A stretch of 64,000 nt of DNA from assembly GCA_009746045.1 (NCBI GenBank), contig RPFO01000022.1:1299913-1363912 (forward strand), written 5' to 3'. Below the pieces are notes generated by a model. It made no database searches and was not told the DNA's origin. It worked only from the letters and a program-made list of their open reading frames with translations. The translations under genes and the position numbers were made by a program. Shown here in pieces: positions 10,001-22,500 of the stretch. Within the stretch, counting starts at the first letter, position 1, and each line of letters begins with the position of its first letter. Source of the stretch: Mesostigma viride (lineage: Eukaryota; Streptophyta; Mesostigmatophyceae; Mesostigmatales; Mesostigmataceae).

Positions 10001-13000
10001 ACAAGAAAGGCAACACAGCAGCATATGCAATGGCATGGCTACATCAAACGGCAATCATTCGCCTTTCATCCCCAAGAAGGGGGCAACAACCAGAAAACGT
10101 TGGAAACACAAAAGGCCAGACTGGGAAACAATACAGGTTCATGCATCAGTAGACGATCGAGGGCACGGCCGCAGGACAAGGCAGGTGAGGGCACGGCTGC
10201 AGGACAAGGCAGGTGAGGGCACGGCCGCAGGACAAGGCAAGTGAGGGCACGGCCGCAGGACAAGGCAAGAGAGGGCACGGCCGCAGGACAAGGCAGGTGA
10301 GGGCACGGCCGCAGGACAAGGCAAGTGAGGGCATGGCCGCAGGACAAGGCAAGAGAGGGCACGGCCGCAGGACAAGCTTCACGAGGAAGGAATGCATAGG
10401 CCAGTGTCTAAGCATTGATGCAAAACCTCAACCCCACCTTTTATACCCCTTTTCTCCAGCGCACCTTTCATTCACGATGTCTTTCAGCGCACATTGTCCT
10501 TGGCCGTTTCTATCAGCGCACAATTCCTAGAATATGCTCCTTATAAGGGCGCACCTTTTTCCCCGGCCGCACGAGGCGCAGCGCAATCTCCTGCGCATAT
10601 AGCCCAGCCGCGATGACGTCGGCGGCACGACCTGTGACAGGTGCCGCCATCTCCTGCACCACGTGGGTGTGCGCCACCACCGCGATGAAGCCATCGATCT
10701 GCGTGCCCATGTCACTGGGCCGGGGAAGAGGAGGGGGGGGGGGGAGAAAAGGGAAGAAGGGGATTAAGGGGGGTGACAAGGGGGTAAAGGGGGTAAAGGG
10801 GGTAAAGGGGGTAAAGGGGGTAAAGGGGGTAAAGGGGGTAAAGGGGGTAAAGGGGGTAAAGGGGGTAAAGGGGGTAAAGGGGGTAAAGGGGGTAAAGGGG
10901 GGTAAAGGGGGTAAAGGGGGTAAAGGGGGTAAAGGGGGTAAAGGGGGGTAAAGGGGGGTAAAGGGGGGTAAAGGGGGGTAAAGGGGGGTAAAGGGGGGTA
11001 AAGGGGGTTAAAGGGGCCAGAGGGGCCGAGAAGGGCAGGCAGGGGGGAAAGCGGGACAAAGGGAAAGGGGGGACAGGGGTGGAAGGGGAGAACCGAGGGT
11101 GGGGAGGAAGAGGTGGTTAGGGGGGGGGCAAGGGGGCATAAGATGTGCGGGAAAAGGACGGGGTTGGGGGGGGGGCTGGGGGGATAGAGGGGTTGGGGGG
11201 TTGGGGATAAAAGCGACGCGCGCCAGTGAGGCACACAGGGCAAAAGAGCGCATACCGTGTCGACACGATGCAGTTTACAGTATTGACACAGTACGGTGTC
11301 CCCTATGGACACAGTATAGCTACTGCCCAAACGCGCCATGGCTACACGGCTTTAAGTCAGACACGCCCCCTAGATGTCCCTTGAATGTCCCACCAGGGAC
11401 ACTTAACGTGGGTCCTGCTAATGACAGCTGGCTGATGACGGAGAAAGACATCGAAAGGGAAAAGGGTTTGTACAGTACACTCACTCACAGTCCACTCGCT
11501 CTTCCACCCCCCAACAACCCCCCCCATGCCCCTCACCCACGCGACCGCCCTTCCATGCTTGCGTCGCAAACATCCGCATCCCCCCGTTACCCGCGCGCTG
11601 CTGCCCAACGTTACCCCAACGGAGGCATGCCACTGACACACCGCCCCTATGGATAGGACGCAAGCACCGGCAACGCGCTATGAGGATGACCATGGCCACA
11701 GGCATGGGCCCATTCACACCACACCAGCACCAGCACATCCCGGGCAGCCACGCAAGGGAAGTAACCGTACACCGTGCCTTGCTGACTGGCCACTTGGTTG
11801 AAAGGGGCAACACACACGCGATGCGATCGGGCAGGCAGGCCGGCAGGCTGGTAAACTACCTGGCAGGCCATTACCCTTGCACTGGGCATAGTTTTCCATT
11901 TGCGGAAAGGCAGATTTGTGCACGGTTCACGCTACCAGGAGCAAGTGGCCACGGAGGCACAGGAAAGGGACAGTTCATTCATCCTTGAAACACAGCATGC
12001 GAGCCACACCTGCGGCAACAGCACCCTTCCGTTACGATATAACTCTTGTCTCCACAAGGTTGCCATGTACAACCACAACGGAGGTGGATCGACTCACGTA
12101 ACTAACTACCTTGCTGCATTAAAATCAGGTATAGCAAGGATGAAAGGTATCGTCTCCGGCATCTTTACACGATGGTATATAAAGAAAAACTGTTATAGGA
12201 AAACTGCAAAGACATGCCCCTTAGCTGTGACAAGGTATATGACCCTGAACATTGCAGCAGGTCAATCTGCGGTTGCCTCCGTGTTGTTTAACACTGAGAC
12301 CTAGAGTGACAAGGCCGCGGTTGCATCTATCACCGCGGGCTGACACTAAAGGCAGCCCGTACACAGATTTTTGCTAGCATGAAGTGAAGCCAAAATACCG
12401 GGCCCGATGCTTACATTTTGATAATGTCGCCATCATTTAGAACCGTAGTATCCTCTGCCGTCGGTGAAAAATGGCAAATGCAGCTGTTTGGCGAGACGCA
12501 TGTTGGGAAAGCGATACCCTTCTCCACCTTGCCCTTCCCCGACTTGGTGAAAACCGTGGCGGTTTGTCTGCAGTCGCGAGGCACGGGCACGCGAGGCATA
12601 CGTGGTGGATAACAGCATGTTGGGACAGACCCAATAAAATAGGCAGTTATGCGATAGTTGCGCATCGCATAAAATCTAACCAGAAGTCCCAGCGCGACAG
12701 ACGTTTTACTTTCCAATATTGCATGAAGATCAGTGAGACATGCGACCACCGTACACTCACTGGCGAATAAATTCATCTCCCTTCTCGCAGACATCTGCAA
12801 TCTTCACGCCCGGCTTGCAATTTTCCAGCACATATTGCAGAGCACCTGCATGCATCCATCATTATAGTTTGCACGCGTAACCGTAAGACCACTAGCTCCC
12901 AAGCGCCGTACTCTGCTAATTCACGGCCTGCTCCATCCTGTGCGTGAGAAATAGCTGTTTGCTTACGATTTGTGATATCTGCCGCAACCTTGTACTTGGT

Positions 13001-13063
13001 AACAACGTCCGGGATGCTCAGATCCAACTCTTGTTGCTCCTCATCATTCTCGTTATCCGACAT
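7079..13063 (-). CDS. PA2G4: PA2G4/EBP1 homologue (8 exons, 395 aa)
   Basis: Exons (minus): 13063-12967, 12845-12761, 12567-12415, 10714-10555, 9725-9510, 9088-8952, 8245-7962, 7134-7079. All introns are GT-AG and phases agree; 1188 nt give 395 residues, against about 394 in human PA2G4. The product is a pita-bread-fold protein of the methionine aminopeptidase 2 superfamily that has lost protease activity. It binds ribosomes and RNA and regulates growth. Diagnostic segments are DVVTKYKVAADITNR (N-terminus), VCEKGDEFI, KGIAFPTCVSPN, DGFIAVVAHTHVV, LSHQMKRFVIDG, VYKRDVAVNYSLKMK and FKFTVLLMPNG, followed by a lysine-rich tail. An unspliced reading of exon 7 would stop at 7924. The spliced tail AAKKESEAAKEGESMDTS fits better because the donor and acceptor are good and it resembles the acidic/basic tails of relatives. 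Introns hold tandem repeats and copies of exon edges. Confidence 0.93.
9091..9112. repeat. Poly-G/poly-C tract before exon 6 acceptor
   Basis: A run of about 22 G on the plus strand is poly-C on the PA2G4 sense strand, and it ends 3 bases before the CTCAG acceptor of exon 6. It forms an extreme polypyrimidine tract. Confidence 0.9.
10160..10376. repeat. 28 bp minisatellite, about 8 copies
   Basis: The unit GGGCACGGCCGCAGGACAAG plus GCARGTGA (about 28 bp) repeats about eight times with few changes, inside the intron between PA2G4 exons 4 and 5. It gives long artefactual open frames on both strands. Confidence 0.9.
10770..11015. repeat. GGGGGTAAA minisatellite
   Basis: About 25 copies of a 9-10 bp unit GGGGG(G)TAAA lie immediately upstream, in the sense direction, of the PA2G4 exon 4 acceptor at 10715. 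On the sense strand it is pyrimidine-rich (TTTACCCCC). The open frames over it are artefacts. Confidence 0.93.
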
Positions 13064-13594
13064 TGTGGCTAGCTGTGGATATGGAGGTTCTAGCAGCACG
13101 CTCAATGCTGACTCTGCTTGCACCGCCTTCGGGCGATGACGATATACAAGGGGCCGAGGCGCAGAGCCGCCGAATTGCAGAATTACAGGGGTGAGCAATA
13201 GCGGAGCGGGCTGCCCCGGCACGCGCTACCGAATGGGCGTAAACCCGACGCCGAAGCCTGTGCCGGCGCGCCGCGCCGTCTTCAGATGTTGCTGATGCAC
13301 ACGGAAATGGCTCAATGGCCGCGGCCGCGCGACGCCGGCCCCGGCCCCGGGCGGCGACGGTGCCTTGCCATGGATGCCAGATGCTAACAATTTCCACGTT
13401 GCTAGTGGCGACTGCAAGCAGGAAACCAAAGCTCCTGAGAAACCGAAGCTGCTGTGGCGGACTTGGGCGAATCCTTCGCACAAAATGGTGACAAAAGCGC
13501 AGCGACGGCGGTTGGTAGCTGGGAGTGGTAGCGAGCGTGGGGATTTTGGCATCGGCTCTGAGGACACTTGAGCAATGCAAAGTACAAGTTGAAA
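13064..13594. promoter_or_regulatory. Divergent promoter region, PA2G4 / SVR1-like
   Basis: The start codons of PA2G4 (13063, minus) and the pseudouridine synthase (13595, plus) face away from each other across 531 bp of GC-rich sequence. Both 5' UTRs and promoters must lie here. I see no TATA box in either direction. Confidence 0.7.
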
Positions 13595-16500
13595 ATGATT
13601 CCTCTCGCGCGGCTCACGCTCCGAACCGTGTTGTGTTTAGCGGCTCCGACTGCGTCGCGCTGCATTATATTTGAGTCACTGTCGACTATTCCTGGCAAAT
13701 GCCAACACTGTCTCCGCGTGCCGTTTCTAGGTAGGAACTTTGGACTCGCCTTTGGGCGAGGGCGACAGGAAAGCCATAGGAAGCCTGTAGTCGCAGCCCA
13801 ATTTGACAGGAGTGCACCGCCCAGCGGCAGCAGACAGAGGAGTCCGCCAAGCTCACAGCCCCCCCCCGGACGGCGCCCACCTGCCTCCGGGAGAGGCAAA
13901 CCAGGAAGTTCGGAGGGCTCCTCTTCACGGACTAGCAGGGAAAATGTCGGCGACAGTGGTGCATCGACGCGGGCGCCTGTCAGTAGCGCCGAAGCTCGTC
14001 GTAGACGGCTGGATGCCATGGAGAAAGCCAAACGAATTGGCGAGGGGAAACGGAAGGAAATGCGGCTTGGGAAAGCCCTGGCCATCGCGGGAGGTAAATT
14101 GACGATTTGTCAGGATGAGGACGTTCGATAGCCTGCTTTACAGTATAACTGCATACGCGTATGAATGCTGCCCAGTAATATGTCAACAATTGGCTGGAAC
14201 TATGACCCCCACTGTGAGAATGCCATGCGTTGGAGATATCCCAGCGGGCTTGAGGCGATGCATGTCCGTGAGCGATGTCCTGACATGGACGGCGAGAGAA
14301 TGGCAGTAGCTGCCACGGCTGTATAAGGAAAAGGGCGTGGCCCATGTGGCGTGTCATGTGTGGGCAGTCTGGGTCTGACTGGATGCCGCGGCTGCGAGCG
14401 CACTGGTGCATGTCTGCTCAGCATGCTGCATGTTTGGTAAGAATTGAGAGCAGCCGGCGTTGTCCAAGGATGTGGTGCAACCTAGGGACTAATGACTTTG
14501 CGAGTGTGTGGTGATGCATGTGCGTGTGCATAGATGTATGGATGGTTTACCCATGCACATGCCGGGTGGGTGATTGGTGGCTATGTCTTAGGTATTGACA
14601 GATGTCACCCACTGCATATCACCTACTGCCTGTTCCCACCTGGACAGCATATTCATCGAGCGCATGCATCGGTTTGGGGTCCATGGGGCTTTGTAAAGTG
14701 CTTTTAGGTCCCTGGGCAACGTAGGGCAGAGTGTGGCACTGGCCTGCCCCTGACCGCTTACGGTCCTTCGCACTTCGTACCTTACTTGAAGCCACCTGGA
14801 CTTCTAGGTTGATTGTTTGTGGACTGTCCTTCACCACTTGCCATTCTTCCCACCTGGGCTGCAAGCAAGTACCTTGGCATATCTTGTCTTATCTCTTTCT
14901 CAATTTTCGCCTGTTTCTCTCGTATGCCCCCCTTTCCTTCATTCTTCGTGCCTCTTTATTCTGCCAGTCGCATCGCGCCGCGCCAGCGAAGAGATGGTGT
15001 TTGAGGGCCGCGTGACGGTGAACGGCACGCTGGTCACCGCGCCGCAGGTACGGCGGACGGCGGTGTACCGCGGTGGGGGTAGGGAGGTGCAGATGCGGTG
15101 TTGTGGACTAGGGCCAGTGAGGGTAGAAAGGTGGGGGCGAGGCTGAAGGCACGGCGGTGTGGAGTCCAGTGAGTAAGAAGATGGCATGGTGTTCGGAGAT
15201 GCCGCGGGTAGGGATGAAGGAAAGGAACCTGGGGGGCTCCATGGGAAGTCAGGCGGGCAGCTCCTGAACAAGCACTTACGTGGATTATGTGCATTTTTTT
15301 CTTACTGAGTTAAACTGTTTGTGCCATAAGGGTGGTTGGTTGCCTGTGTACGAATGGTGACAGTGTGGCAGGGGGCATCATAACCAGTTGGCCAAAGTTT
15401 TATCAATTTAAGTGGCCGTTGGCGAAAGGCTGAGCCACGCCCTTCGGTTTGGGTGGCCATCCAACAAGATAAATGTGTTCGTAACATGCACGTAGTTTTG
15501 CAGAGATATCTCGGAACTATCTAGGTTATCTCATAGTAGTATCTCATACTAGGTATCTCATAGTAGTATCGCATAGTAGGTATCTCATAGTATCATCTAT
15601 CATAAGAGAGATAGGTGAGTCTGGGTCTATCACCAGCAGCATGTACAGTTCCCAGTTCCACAAGCTCCAGTCAGGCGGGAGCGCGGCATGCTCTCCTGTG
15701 CTACTAACTGTTCGCACCCTGGTGTGCCAGGACCATCCCTTGGTGGTGCAGAGCTTGCAATATCTGACAGCCGTAGCAGTGGCAATCGAAAAGGGAAACT
15801 GACCACCATCACCCTGCCATTCATGCCAGCTAGCCCCACACCTGCATCGTCCTTGTCGCTACCGCAGTACACCGTCCGCATTGGAAGTTTGTTATTATGG
15901 GTCAATTTTTGCCGTATTTGCATTACGAATAACCCTGGATTGTTTGTTGGGGAGCCAGTCAGAGTCCCGGGTTTTTATTATTTAATTAAAACCTTTTGTT
16001 TGTTTGTTTGTCCTACAGCCGTTCAAGGCACATGGGTACTTATTTAATTAATAAATTTCTTTTGTTTGTTTGGTAGATATCGTACACGCCGCCCCCAATT
16101 CGGCCGGCAATCCGGCCCGGCGGCCCCCCTTCGGCGGCCATAGGCTAGAGTCAGTGGAGGTCAGTGATACCCAGAGCCCACATGAGTTAATTAATTAATT
16201 TTGTTTGTTTGTTTGTTGAGTCCAGTCCTCAGCCCCCGGAGTTAATTAATTAATTTTCTTTTGTTTTTTTTATGGTTTTCAGCCAGAACATTTTCCAGAA
16301 GCTAATTATTTAGTTAGAACTTCCAATGCGGACGGTGTATCATTTGTACTTGTGCATGCGCCACCATGACCTGCACTCCCAACCACTTTGAACCCCCCAC
16401 TCCACCACCATACGCCGATCCAGCCGCTCTCTGATTGGACACGTGTGGCCCCGCTTGCTTGTTCAACCTATCGCCGTGACGCCATTCTGGCCCCCTGTCC

Positions 16501-19500
16501 CCATCTTTCTACCCTCTGCCCCTTTTTCACCGTCACCCCCTGCCCCCATCTTTCTACCCTCTGCCCCTTTTTGACCGTCACCCCCTGCCCCCATCTTTCT
16601 ACCCTCTGCCCCTTTTTCACCGCCACCCCCTGCCCCCATCTTTCTACCCTCTGCCCCTTTTTCACCGTCACCCCCTGCCCCCATCTTTCTACCCTCTGCC
16701 CCTTTTTCACCGTCACCCCCTGCCCCCATCTTTCTACCCTCTGCCCCTTTTTCACCGTCACCCCCTGCCCCCATCTTTCTACCGTCTGCCCCTTTTTCAC
16801 CGTCACCCCCTGCCCCCATCTTTCTACCATCTGCCCCTTTTTCACCGTCACCCCCTGCCCCCATCTTTCTACCCTCTGCCCCTTTTTCACCGTCACCCCC
16901 TGCCCCCATCTTTCTACCATCTGCCCCTTTTTCACCGTCACCCCCTGCCCCCATCTTTCTACCATCTGCCCCTTTTTGACCGCCATCCCCTGCCCCCATC
17001 TTTCTACCATCTGCCCCTTTTTGACCGCCATCCCCTGCCCGCACCCGCGCAGACGCTAGTGGACCCCCTGCAGGATGTGATCAGTGTGGACGGCAAGGTG
17101 CTGCCGCGCGCCAAGCCGGACAAGTACTACCTTATGCTGCACAAGCCCAAGGGCTATATATGCTCGTCCAAGACGGAGAGCGGCGAGAAGCTGGTGGTGG
17201 ACCTGTTCCAAGGCTTCAAGGAGCAGCTGGTGAGTGGATGAGGTACCATAGAATGCCCACGGCGGGCGGGAGGGAGGGAGGGAGGGAGGGAGGGAGGGAG
17301 GGAGGGAGGGAGGGAGGGAGGGAGGGAGGGAGGGAGGGAGGGAGGGAGGGAGGGAGGGAGGGAGGGAGGGAGGGAGGGAGGGAGGGAGGGAGGGAGGGAG
17401 GGAGGGAGGAAGGGAGGAAGGGAGGAAGGGAGGGCGCACGGCCGTGCAGGCGACCGGGCGGGCGGGCGGGTGGGTGGCTCCATTCTGGAGCTCGCTATGG
17501 TTGCTATTTGATTTAAACTCGCAAGTGTCCTTGTGCGTTCGCATGGTATGGCCTGTTTTTGTTCCTTGCTTTCTGTCCTCCTAGTGACGCCTGGCTGTTC
17601 CGAGTAGACCAGTAGCACAGCTACGTGACAGCTGCTTGCGAGGCCTTCCAGGTCTCACGGTGTAAGGACGGTGTAAGGACGGTGTAAGGTATCCGTTCTA
17701 TTCTCGTGTGGTATTCAGCGTTGCTGGGCCAGCAAGTGATGATGCGACTGGTCTGTAGTAGTAGTATGCCTTCATAACACGGTCTTGCCGATGGTGTTTC
17801 TGTTGTCTTTTCTTTTCTTTTTTTTTATATGCATTCCCGACCCGCCAGGTGGCGAAAAACCCGGACGCGGTGCCCCCGCGGCTATTCACGGTCGGCCGGC
17901 TCGACGTGCAGACGACCGGGTTGCTGCTGGTGACGAATGACGGTGATTGGGCGCAGCGGGTCATCCACCCATCGGCCGGCATCACCAAGGAGTGGGTGAC
18001 GGGGTTGCACATGTCCCTGGGGGACTATGCCATGCCGGTTGGCGAAACTAATTGGAGTACTTTGGGTGCAGGCATGCATGTTAACGTGTGTCATGAGTGT
18101 CATGGGTGTCATGGGTGTCATGGGTGTCATGGGTGTCATGGGTGTCATGGGTGTCATGGGTGTCATGGGTGTCATGGGTGTCATGGGTGTCATGGGTGTC
18201 ATGGGTGTCATGGGTGTCATGGGTGTCATGGGTGTCATGGGTGTCATGGGTGTCATGGGTGTCATGGGTGTCATGGGTGTCATGGGTGTCATGGGTGGTA
18301 AGACTATGACCTCGTGTAAGCAGGACCTGAAGGCCCTCCCCCTCCCACCCCTGACTACTAGCACATGTCACATCGCACGGTATCAGTCTTACGCAGGCCA
18401 GCGGCACGCTGGCAGCGTTGGACATCCACTCTCTGCCAGTGAATATTTGAGTGCCCACAGCCGCCAGGCTAGGGGGTAGGAACGCACAGCAATTGATGTG
18501 AACATGCTACCTTGACTAAGACGGCCCATTGGCCATGGTGGACCGCTCCAAACCTTGTGGGCTGTCACCTAGGGTTCCACATGCTAATCATGGTATTTCA
18601 TGTTGTCCATTGCGTTCAAATGCATTGTGGTGAGGTTCGATGATTGTAAGAACGTAGACATCGACAAGGTGCTCACTTGAGTGTCCACACCTCGCCCAGT
18701 ATATCCCACAAGCTTCTCGATAGTTGATGATGCGAAGAATTTGAGTTTCGCAGCTCCATGCAAACGTCCACAACTCACTCAGGTAGTAGAAGAGATGACA
18801 GTTATGCCTGCAACAACAGCTTCAAAGAACAGAAATTAGGCTTTTTAAAAAGACCTTTTTTTTCTATCCCCCCACCCCCCCCTCCCCCCCTTGCAAGGAG
18901 GTTGAAGTGCGTGATGTTGTTCTTTCGCCCGATGACATCAGTTACGAATATAAGTATTTTAAACATTTATTTGCGTAGGTAGCGGAAGGGGAGGCGAGGG
19001 GAGGGGAGGGGAGGGGAGGGGAGGGGAGGGGAGGGGAGGGGAGGGGAGGGAGGGGAGGGGAGGGGAGGGAGGGGAGGGAGGGGAGGGGAGGGGAGGGAGG
19101 GAGGGGAGGGGAGGGGAGGGAGGGGAGGGGAGGGGAGGGGAGGGGAGGGGAGGGGAGGGGAGGGGACATTACACGTACCATATAAAGAACTGGCCGTTTT
19201 TATTCAACTGATCCCGTTTATTAAGGTGTATTTGCATGGCAGATCCCGTTGCCTACGCAAGCAGGTTTGAAACATATTCGTAATTGATGTCATCGCGCAA
19301 AGTATGCTGACAACAGCATCACGCACCTCGACATCGTTGCACTCAAGGTAGTAAAAAAAAAGCCGGAAGAAGATTCTTGAAAAGAATCCAATTTTTGTTC
19401 TTTGAAGCCGTTTTTGCAGGCATAACGGTCATCCCCAGCCCCCTATACTTACTGGAGTGAGCTGAGGATGTTCGCATGGGCTGCGAAAGCGTCCCAACAG

Positions 19501-22500
19501 TTTTCGTAGATTCAACTATCGAGAAACATGTTGGATATGCCGGGAGAGGTTTGCTCATCTTGTCGGTGTCTACCTTCTCGCAATTGTTGAACCTCAGCCC
19601 AACACATTTAGACTTAATAGACAAAGTCAAATACAGTGGTTAGCACGTTTGTCACCGGGTGACAGTCCAGATGGCCGCCTTCGTCAAGATAGCATGTTCA
19701 CGTCAATTGGTGCGCCTCACTACCCCTTAGTTTGGCGGCTGCAGGCACTATTCTACTGACTGGAGGAGTGCCCAAAGCCTGCTGGCGTGCCATCGGCCGG
19801 CGTAAGACTCTTTCCTACGTGCGATTCCAAATGTCGTAGTAGTTAGAGTATGGTGGGGGTGGGGGTGGGGATTGGGGGGGCTCCGGGGCTCGGCAAACGA
19901 GGCAATTCTCTTACTCTTGCAGTCTAAGAATGCCCCGCGTAGACCTCTGGTTACGTGCATGGGGTTAGCTCGCTGGGATGGCGTGGTAGGCGCAAGGTCT
20001 CAAATAACCATGCTCTATTGATCTCAGCATAAAATCGAGGATGTCGTATCGAGGAAGCTTATCCAGCCCCTTGGGCCATCTCCTCGCCACAACTAAAGCT
20101 CCAACCCTTTGACTGATCCGAGACAACCTTGCTCGCGTGGTGTCTCTGTTCCGTTTGCTTGTGCGGACTTGTGCTGTAAATGATGAGGTCATGAGGATGG
20201 GTTGGGTGCGTGGGATAGAATAGGGGAGGCCGGGGAACGATGGTTCTACTCATATGCTCAGAGGCTGGGGATATATTTGTGCAGACTCTGAGAATGCCCA
20301 AAGAAGTGAATGGTGGTGTGTGGAGATAGGTGTGTGCACTGCAAGGGTGGTCTCCATTTTCACCCTGCCCTGTTTCTGAACCTACTTTGTCCCTGCTTCC
20401 CTACCCTGCCACCGGGCGGTCCCTCTCTCACGCCCCGCCAGGTACCTGGTGACGGCCGAGGAGCCAGTCACGAAGCGCCAGCTGGCGGACATTGCAGCGG
20501 GTTGCGAGATGGACGGCGTGCAAGTGACCCCTGTGGCCGTGTGGCGCGTGGAGGGCGACCCGAACTCCAAGCGGAAGATCGGCGTGGAGGTGAGGGGGAG
20601 AGAATGGGTGAAGGGGTGGGTGAAGGGTGGAGAATGCGGGGGGTAATGGAGGGAGAAGGGGGGAAGGGAGGGAGGGAGGGAGGGAGGGAGGGAGGGAGGG
20701 AGGGAGGGAGGGAGGGAGGGAGGGAGGGAGGGAGGGAGGGAGGGAGGGAGGAGGAGGGAGGAGGGAGGGAGGGAGGGAGGGAGGGAGGGAGGGAGGGAGG
20801 GAGGAGGGGGAGGGAGGGAGGGAGGGGGAGGGGGAGGGGGGGGAGCAGGGAAGATGACACCAAGATAAACGATGGAAATCGCATCGAGGCAAGGTGGGAA
20901 GAGGAGCCAAAGTGAGGGGGGAAGAAGCATGTAGGTGATGAGGAGTGATGGCGACCAAGGCATTCAGATAACGGTGAGTAAGGCAATAACAGAAAAGGAT
21001 ATCTCTGTTTTTTGGCACACAGGGACACCGTATTGCTTCTGCCAGTTAACTGCATTGATGGTACATGTGGCAAGGTCCCTTGGGGGGAGTAGCATGCGTG
21101 GCATTCTTGCCATGGCAAGTGGGTGTGCCCGCCTGCCCTTACGGCTCTCTGCGCATGGGATTGCCCATGTGGTAACAGTGGGTGACTTATTGGTGATTAA
21201 GGTGGCTTTTTGAGACTGCGCAGTGCGTGGCCAGCTGGTTCAGGAACTAGTATGATAATCAGCATCAGGGAGGCCAAATGTGGTCCACATTAGCGAAGAA
21301 ACATTGGTCTAATAGGTTCAGTCAGCCTGGTGCGTGTATATGCCAACGGCTTGTTGGTATTGGCGCGCCCATTCTTGGGCTCTGCTCGTATGGCTTTTTT
21401 ATCTATCATGACAGAGACATTGAGACGTAGACATGCACACGTGCACACACGCTTGCACAGTTGATTGTATTAATATACGTGTGTGTTTGTGTGTGTTCCG
21501 ACCTTCAGCAAATGCGTGTGTGTGTGCAACCTTCCAGGTATGCATGGGCATCGGCTGCGTTATCTTTCTCATTATAGTTTATCTTCTCTTCCTGGTAATC
21601 CTTGCCATTTTTCTCATCCTAGCATTTTCTGCCTGCTAGTCCTTGATCACTACCCTTGATGTACTTTTCCTTACATGAACGGAGGTAGTTGGCTTGTGGC
21701 CCTGGTAAACCCACCATTGCGATGGATCTGATGGCTTGGCGGATTACGTTTGGGGTTGGCCTCCTGGGGCGCATGCATGGACCCACCAGGTGGCAGAAGG
21801 GCGCAACCACGAAGTCCGGAACTTGATGGCACACGCCGGCGTGCAGGTAGGGAATGGCTCCGCATCATGCTGACCGCCGTGGCATCCTCAGTGGCAGTGG
21901 CTATCTAGGTCTGGGCTGTGCACCGGATCGTGCTTGCAGCCTTGGCTCATACTCTGCAGTGATGTTCTGGTTGCCATCGCTTGCTGGGATGGTGCCTGCA
22001 GCATTGTTGGAACGCTCCATGCTAAAGTAGTGATGGCAGCGGAGCTCTCCTCGTGACTCCAAGGGCTGCCTCGTAGGATAGGCATTCCGCCTAGGGCCAG
22101 CGTGTGCTAGCGGCAGTAGCCAACTAGTTTGTGAGCACCTTTATCTACCAACACGTGCATCGCTTGGCCTAGCGGTCAGCCAGTGCGATGGTGACCACCT
22201 TGTTCTTGTGTCCACTGTCGCTGCTAAATAAACAGTGGCGCAGCAATCCATGGTGTAAGGAATGATGGAGTAATGGATCAAGGTTGTTGGGTGGGTGTTG
22301 TTGTTTTGTTCTAGCATGCGTTACTGTGCAAGGTCAAAACGTCATTGCATGTTGAATGGTGGTATCGATTTGTGGCTAAACGCAGGTTAAAGCGCTGAAG
22401 AGGACGCGGGTCGGCACCATCCGCATGCCCAGGGAGTTGATGTGAGTAACGGTTGCAGGAGTTTGCGATTCATGTTTTTTCTATGGAGACAACTTGCATC

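Noticed and set aside
10770-11015. GGGGGTAAA array as interstitial telomere repeat
   Set aside because: Plant-type telomere is TTTAGGG; here G-rich and T/A parts are in a different order (GGGTAAA), and no other telomeric sequence is near.
12773-13222. 149-codon minus frame starting at 13222
   Set aside because: It runs through the PA2G4 start (13063) and on through the first intron; the family N-terminus starts at MSDNEND.
16388-17059. Long repetitive frames on both strands ([15 protein letters not shown]-type and [15 protein letters not shown]-type)
   Set aside because: Both are by-products of a 45 bp minisatellite whose unit is divisible by three; the region is an intron of the SVR1-like gene.
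17849-18479. Frames with Cys-His-Gly, Trp-Val-Ser or Met-Gly-Val repeats
   Set aside because: The 9 bp GTGTCATGG array keeps all frames open; the only real coding part is exon 4 up to 17991.
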